Origin: GYS-P2D sp964522505
Lineage (GTDB): Bacteria > Bacteroidota > Bacteroidia > Chitinophagales > Saprospiraceae
Length of the DNA stretch: 29,677 bases
Assembly: GCA_964522505.1 (NCBI GenBank)
Contig: CAZFWJ010000044.1
Location: 1-29,677 of the forward strand
Reading direction: 5' to 3'
Shown here: in pieces, positions 26,201 through 29,677 of the stretch
Position numbering within the stretch: the first letter of the stretch is position 1
How the letters are laid out: each line of letters starts with the position of its first letter
The notes under the pieces: model-generated
What the model saw: only the letters and a program-made list of their open reading frames with translations
Databases searched by the model: none
Told to the model about the DNA's origin: nothing
Translations under genes and position numbers: made by a program

Positions 26201-26560
26201 TATGTAGTGATTAATGATGGAGACAATTATACCATTGAAAAGCTTGATAAACTAGCACAACTGTCTTGTATAAATGAAATGGTCGTAACAGATGTAGATG
26301 GGGATCAAGACGAAGACATAATCTTCGGAGGGAACAATCATTTTTTTCAAGCTCAGTTCTCGATGCTTGATGCATTCAAAGGAGAATATCTCGAGAATCA
26401 AAACGGTAAGCTGAAAATGATTTCTTCAGAGGCTTCAGGTCTAAATCTGAGTGGGGTAGTCAGAGATTTGCATCTCATGACTCACAAGAATGAAACTCGC
26501 ATTTTGGCGCTTATCAACAATGAAAAACCCCGAGTATTCAAATTTAATCTGATTGAGTAA
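23237..26560 (+). CDS. Large FG-GAP/VCBS-repeat lipoprotein, second of two paralogues
   Basis: This 1,107-residue protein mirrors the gene before it. A lipoprotein signal ends at LYVFAC (Cys25) after a basic start (YLRRNRNR). It has the same order of features: NIFNYRNFYNGGGVAIGD near 55, GFGLGVTTGDVNDDGYPDIY near 257, ADLDNDGDYDLVVNN near 491, an ASPIC/UnbV-like SRGFQSS and VIWPDQS segment, and a second repeat block with ADINGDQIDDIYIGG near 662 and DFDSDGDMDLFIGS near 772. The matching layout shows an old tandem duplication with much divergence. The ATG at 23237 lies inside the end of the previous gene, so translation is likely coupled. Calcium-dependent surface binding is inferred from the family. 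Confidence 0.86.
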   Translation: MYLRRNRNRILFPALLMTLLYVFACTDESAPEEQNYLLTSLAPEHTGVNFTNEIINTPDFNIFNYRNFYNGGGVAIGDVDGDDLDDIYFTANMGPNKLYLNRGEMRFDEVTDTSIALEEMWSTGAVMVDINADDKLDIFVCNAGLRGEDRSNKFFINQGNLQFEDRAEEYGLDDNGYTTHAAFFDYDLDGDLDVYILNNSFIPVNTLNYSNKRELRSDDWPVKDFLKGGGDKLLRNDDGRFTDVSEQAGIYGSLIGFGLGVTTGDVNDDGYPDIYVSNDFFERDYLYINSQDGTFSEELVDRIDQLSHSSMGADIADINNDGTLEIFVTDMLPDNDYRLKTTSTFDNINLRTLKVENGFYNQFMHNTLQLNDGNGNFTEISNFSNVSASDWSWGALMFDVNNDSYNDLFVSNGILNDVIDQDFIDFFANEVIQNLVLEGEKAAVDSIVSKMPSVPLKNKLFINQGDLTFKDGEETSGIHKPSFSNGAAYADLDNDGDYDLVVNNVNDIADIYENKAANPFVSFELSYIGENLNGIGSKIELYQGSQIQAKELYPSRGFQSSSDYTIVFGLGNYEIDSAIVIWPDQSQQRLVDLNLNEHHQIDYNPQHNRVDKGSIDSIVNTTFQSVKNDFDRHIEDDYIDFYYERNIPIQLSKEGPCAAIADINGDQIDDIYIGGSAGQAPQLYVSNVNGYRKQQQEYFERFKAFEDTAAAFFDCDGDGDLDLIVGSGGNNVTYVNNAYRDRLYINNNGRYELELNSTPPKSYNTGTIIPADFDSDGDMDLFIGSRSLSGEYGISPGSFILANNGKGQFLDVTERIVPELSLAGMITDAIWADIHPNEGTELLLVGEWMSPKVLSYTGARFEILSTALDSLAGWWQSVAAIDLDGDKDLDFVLGNLGTNFYLEASNDEPLFLWISDVDKNGSLEKIITQRRDDKDYPIITKRDLVDQVPSLKKENILHSSYANKAINELFSAEQLENAIIKKINTLSSYVVINDGDNYTIEKLDKLAQLSCINEMVVTDVDGDQDEDIIFGGNNHFFQAQFSMLDAFKGEYLENQNGKLKMISSEASGLNLSGVVRDLHLMTHKNETRILALINNEKPRVFKFNLIE

Positions 26561-26636
26561 TAGTAATGTGTGGATTCTTAGATGCTCTGGTGATCTTCAT
26601 CGCTCCTGTGTCAAGCGGCTTAGATAATGTAGTCTA

Positions 26637-26668
26637 TTGAGGTTAAACCGAGATAAATAGTTCATTTG
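26637..26668 (+). promoter_or_regulatory. Promoter candidate for the MFS-trehalase pair
   Basis: TTG (26637-26639) lies 21 bases upstream of TTCATTTG (26661-26668), which differs from TAnnTTTG at one base. The spacing fits the family consensus and leaves a ~20-base leader to the TTG at 26696. No convincing hairpin was seen between 26561 and 26636. Confidence 0.45.
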
Positions 26669-26695
26669 ATTAAAAATTTAAAATAGTATCCAACC

Positions 26696-27934
26696 TTGTT
26701 GAACCAGATAGATTCAAAACTAAAGATCAAGATTACCCTCTACGTCAATTACTTTGTATTTGCCATACTGCTTAATAGTGTCGGCATAGTCATACTGAAA
26801 TCTCAAAATATATTTGGTGTCGATGAGGTACAAGCAAGTATACTCGAGTTGTTCAAAGATTTGCCGATTGCTATAGTTTCATTTTTTACCGCTTCGTTAC
26901 TGCCAAAAATTGGATATAAGAAATCCATGATGGCAGGATTGGCTTTGGTGTTTTTTGCGTGTATAGGGATGTATTTTGGCAACAGTTTCTGGGCAGCAAA
27001 GATTCTGTTTCTTTGTGTAGGTGCTGCTTTTGCACTGATCAAGGTGTCTGTTTATTCAACTATTGGCTTGGTAACTGATAATCAGACCGAACATAATAGC
27101 CTGATGAACAGCATAGAGGGTGTATTTATGATCGGTATCACATGTGGATATTTTCTCTTTCCATATTTCAATACGAGTGAAGATCCCAACGCATGGTTAC
27201 AAGTATATCTGCTGTTAGCACTCTTAGTAATTCTGGCTATGGGATTTTTAGCCAGCTCCAATTTTGACATAGATGAAATAAAGGAACTTAACAAATCCTC
27301 CTACTCCTTGTTAGAGATGTTCTATTTGTTGCGTTATGCCTTGGTTATTGTATTTATATTATCTGCCTTTTTATTTGTACTGGTAGAACAAGGAATTATG
27401 ACTTGGCTTCCCAGCTTTAATGAGCGCGTACTCTCCTTACCTGAGAATCTCGCTATTATGATGACCAGTTTATTATTCATTTCGTCAGCTATAGGGAGAT
27501 TAGGTTCTGCTCTCCTAGTAAAAAAAGTTAAATGGATTTGGATTGTCATTACATGTCTTGCTATCTCTATGATAATCGTAGTATTTATATTACCTAAGGT
27601 TATACAGACACCCATTGGTGAGGTAAATTCACTATTCGATATTCCGATCCAAGGTTATTTATTTCCTGTAATAGGTTTATTTCTTGCTCCCATCTATCCA
27701 CTTATTAATTCTGTAGTACTGAGTGCGCTACCCACCCATCAACATAGTACCATGTCCGGCCTGATCATAGTGTTTTCTGCCTTGGGCGGAACATTGGGAT
27801 CGAGGATAATTGGTTATTTATTCAAATATGCTGGTGCAGATAATGCATTTGGGTACTTGATGATTCCGCTTATCATGCTGATGGTGACAGCTATACTACT
27901 CTTTAAATATTCAAATAGTAATCAAGTTGGTTGA
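26696..27934 (+). CDS. MFS permease, FucP-like sugar transporter
   Basis: The 412-residue protein is a major-facilitator permease with about 12 membrane helices; the first is ITLYVNYFVFAILLNSVGIV (13-32), and the last ends near FGYLMIPLIMLMVTAILLFK. The end of loop 2-3 shows the family-type LLPKIGYKKSMMAGL. It resembles proton-coupled sugar porters of the fucose/glucose-galactose group by eye. The start is TTG at 26696 (two consecutive TTG codons); the first in-frame ATG lies inside the third helix region, so TTG is needed to retain the fold. It overlaps trehalase by 8 bases, so the two are coupled and trehalose or a related disaccharide is the likely cargo. Substrate is context-based. Confidence 0.82.
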   Translation: MLNQIDSKLKIKITLYVNYFVFAILLNSVGIVILKSQNIFGVDEVQASILELFKDLPIAIVSFFTASLLPKIGYKKSMMAGLALVFFACIGMYFGNSFWAAKILFLCVGAAFALIKVSVYSTIGLVTDNQTEHNSLMNSIEGVFMIGITCGYFLFPYFNTSEDPNAWLQVYLLLALLVILAMGFLASSNFDIDEIKELNKSSYSLLEMFYLLRYALVIVFILSAFLFVLVEQGIMTWLPSFNERVLSLPENLAIMMTSLLFISSAIGRLGSALLVKKVKWIWIVITCLAISMIIVVFILPKVIQTPIGEVNSLFDIPIQGYLFPVIGLFLAPIYPLINSVVLSALPTHQHSTMSGLIIVFSALGGTLGSRIIGYLFKYAGADNAFGYLMIPLIMLMVTAILLFKYSNSNQVG

Positions 27935-29384
27935 TTATAAGAGCCCACATGATATGTTAGGTCAGTTGTTTATTGATCTACATGAATCTGAATTGTTTGG
28001 TGATGGTAAAGCAATCGTTGATGCGATACCATTATATAAAGCTGCTATAATTGAAAAAAAATATCTTAAAGAAAAGACTGGCCCAGAGTTCTCTTTGACT
28101 GCATTTTTTCACGAAAATTTTAAAAAAGTAGTTGGAAGTGATTCGGAATTTAGGTCTAATAGAAGTCATAATATCCATGAGCATATTTCTACGTTGTGGG
28201 AAAGATTATCTCGTAATCCAAGTGTCAGTGATGACTATTCTTCGCTTATCGACCTGCCGCATAGCTATGTAGTGCCCGGTGGGCGGTTTAATGAGATTTA
28301 TTATTGGGATAGCTACTTTACCATGTTGGGACTCCAATTAAGCAAAAAACAAAATTTGATAGAGGACATGGTCAATAATTTTGTCTACCTAATCGATACC
28401 ATCGGGCACATCCCTAATGGTAATCGAACCTACTTTTTATCACGGTCACAGCCTCCATTTTTCGTACAGATGGTTAAATTGTTGGGATTAAGTAGAAAGC
28501 TTACGGATGATCACATTAATGCTGTTCAGGAGGAGTATGGCTTTTGGATGAATCCAGCAAAAGGACACGTCGTTTCATTACATGATGGCGTATTGAATAG
28601 GTACAGTGATGCACTGAGTATTCCTCGTGAAGAAATGTATGGTGATGATGTAGCACTTCAAAAATCATCCCTTCGAGAAAGTAAGGACTTGTTTAGCAAT
28701 ATAAGAGCGGCTTGCGAATCAGGTTGGGATTTTAGTTCTCGTTGGTTGGAAGGGAATCATCTTAGTACCATACAAACTAGTCATATACTTCCTGTTGACT
28801 TGAACTGTCTGTTAGCTGAGTACGAACGTTTCATAATTGATCATAACATATCGGATGCCACTCCTTCAGTGTTTAGCAAGAGAAAGAAGATGATCAATAC
28901 TTACTTTTGGAATTCGGACTTGGGCTATTATGTAGATTATAACTATGCGAGGGCTAAACAGACTAATCACTTGACGCTCGCAGGAGTTTTTCCCCTTAGC
29001 TATAAGCTTGCAGACGAAACTCAAGCCGCAGCAGTAGCTTCTATGATTGAACAAAAGTTTCTAGCTCCTGGAGGAGTCAGGACTACAACGATTAATTCGG
29101 GTGAGCAATGGGATGCTCCTAATGGTTGGGCTCCGCTTCAGTGGACCACAGTCAAAGGACTAGATAATTATGGCTATAAAGACTTGGCGTCAGATATTGC
29201 TAATCGATGGGTAAGAATGAATGAAAAGGTTTTTGATAAAAACAGAAAGTTTGTTGAAAAGTATAATGTAGAGGACTTAGATCTGAGTGCGGCAGGAGGA
29301 GAGTATCCATTACAAGATGGATTTGGCTGGAGCATAGGTGTATACCTTTCATTTAAAAACTATTTAGAAACGGGTCAGTTGTAA
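27927..29384 (+). CDS. Alpha,alpha-trehalase, GH37, cytoplasmic
   Basis: The enzyme splits trehalose into two glucoses. Both GH37 signatures are present: PGGRFNEIYYWDSY (117-130) and QWDAPNGWAPLQW (394-406). The catalytic acid region GWDFSSRW places Asp268, and VEKYNV (Glu444) matches the place of the catalytic base in the E. coli enzymes; both are inferred by homology. There is no signal peptide, so it is cytoplasmic (TreF-like), and at 485 residues it is shorter than TreA/TreF. The start is TTG at 27927, overlapping the MFS stop; an ATG at 27954 is an alternative but would trim the family N-terminus SPHDMLGQLFIDL. Coupling to MFS implies import of intact trehalose. Confidence 0.92.
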   Translation: MVDYKSPHDMLGQLFIDLHESELFGDGKAIVDAIPLYKAAIIEKKYLKEKTGPEFSLTAFFHENFKKVVGSDSEFRSNRSHNIHEHISTLWERLSRNPSVSDDYSSLIDLPHSYVVPGGRFNEIYYWDSYFTMLGLQLSKKQNLIEDMVNNFVYLIDTIGHIPNGNRTYFLSRSQPPFFVQMVKLLGLSRKLTDDHINAVQEEYGFWMNPAKGHVVSLHDGVLNRYSDALSIPREEMYGDDVALQKSSLRESKDLFSNIRAACESGWDFSSRWLEGNHLSTIQTSHILPVDLNCLLAEYERFIIDHNISDATPSVFSKRKKMINTYFWNSDLGYYVDYNYARAKQTNHLTLAGVFPLSYKLADETQAAAVASMIEQKFLAPGGVRTTTINSGEQWDAPNGWAPLQWTTVKGLDNYGYKDLASDIANRWVRMNEKVFDKNRKFVEKYNVEDLDLSAAGGEYPLQDGFGWSIGVYLSFKNYLETGQL

Positions 29385-29451
29385 TGGGAATTAATCAGAG
29401 TATTTTGTTCTTCTCGATATTTATAGTAAATCGACTTAATTATTCAAAAGT

Positions 29452-29677
29452 ATGATGCTGAGATCTATTGCAAAATGCGGGCTTTTCATTACAATGCTCA
29501 TCTTATTCAATTCTTGCCAACCTCCAGTAGATAAAAGTGATTTTTATAGCACTGCTCAGAACCCAAAGTATTTCTATGAAGCCTTGGATAGGCTAACAGA
29601 TGTTATTGTTCACGATATTTTCTCTCCTCCTGTGGCCAGTAGAGTCTATAGCTATCCCTGTATAGCCGCTTACGAAA
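29452..29677 (+). CDS. Lipoprotein start, resembles vanadium-dependent haloperoxidase/PAP2 family (partial)
   Basis: This gene begins at ATG 29452 and runs off the window after 75 codons. The N-terminus MMLRSIAKCGLFITMLILFNSC is a lipoprotein signal with the lipobox LFNSC (Cys22). The phrase LTDVIVHDIFSPPVASRVYS near 48-67 is one I associate with Bacteroidota proteins labelled vanadium-dependent haloperoxidase or PAP2-superfamily lipoproteins; the catalytic histidine motifs lie beyond the edge and cannot be checked. An in-frame second ATG lies at 29455. It follows trehalase by 67 bases on the same strand. The family call is moderate and from memory of the motif only. Confidence 0.6.
   Translation, partial: MMLRSIAKCGLFITMLILFNSCQPPVDKSDFYSTAQNPKYFYEALDRLTDVIVHDIFSPPVASRVYSYPCIAAYE

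Noticed and set aside
1..29677. CRISPR arrays, tRNA or rRNA genes, insertion sequences or prophage
   Set aside because: I saw no direct repeat-spacer series, no tRNA cloverleaf other than the tmRNA, no rRNA sequence and no transposase or integrase frame.

Overview
The window looks like a piece of a Bacteroidota chromosome, probably a marine, Saprospiria-like lineage, although the class is inferred and not proven. Supporting signs are a short primary sigma factor, a pnp-rpoD gene order, a SusC/SusD pair, TAnnTTTG-type promoters, few Shine-Dalgarno sites and a tmRNA tag ending in YALAA. The DNA is moderately AT-rich.

Left part (1-8400), mostly plus strand. pnp (PNPase) is followed by rpoD, two small unknown proteins and purC, the last four packed within a few bases of each other. 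ssrA (tmRNA) follows with its own promoter and an AT-only hairpin. Next comes a glycine-rich single-RRM RNA-binding protein with a U-rich leader and a perfect terminator. A two-gene unit follows: an enolase-superfamily epimerase and a DUF1611 protein, which match the DgcA/DgcN D-glutamate pathway.

Middle part (8400-15200). A PyrR-like phosphoribosyltransferase (minus strand, clear promoter) diverges from a plus-strand trio: a membrane HdrC/cytochrome-b-like iron-sulfur protein, an HdrB-like CCG protein and a Bacteroidota-specific conserved protein. On the minus strand are an acyl-CoA carboxylase beta subunit, an unknown helical protein overlapping it by one base, and an AraC-family regulator.

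Right part (15200-29677), plus strand. This is an accessory carbohydrate-type locus: SusC, SusD, a terminator, two tandem ~1,100-residue FG-GAP/VCBS lipoproteins, an MFS permease, a cytoplasmic GH37 trehalase, and the start of a lipoprotein resembling vanadium-dependent haloperoxidase/PAP2 proteins. The divergent AraC gene is the likely local regulator. The simplest model is surface binding and outer-membrane import by SusCD and the lipoproteins, inner-membrane transport by the MFS protein, and trehalose hydrolysis in the cytoplasm. No exported glycosidase is visible. Three of the seven genes here seem to start at TTG.

The best candidate for something new is this SusCD, double FG-GAP lipoprotein, MFS, trehalase and haloperoxidase-like arrangement. 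The DgcA/DgcN pair and the repeated U-rich leader of the RRM gene come next.
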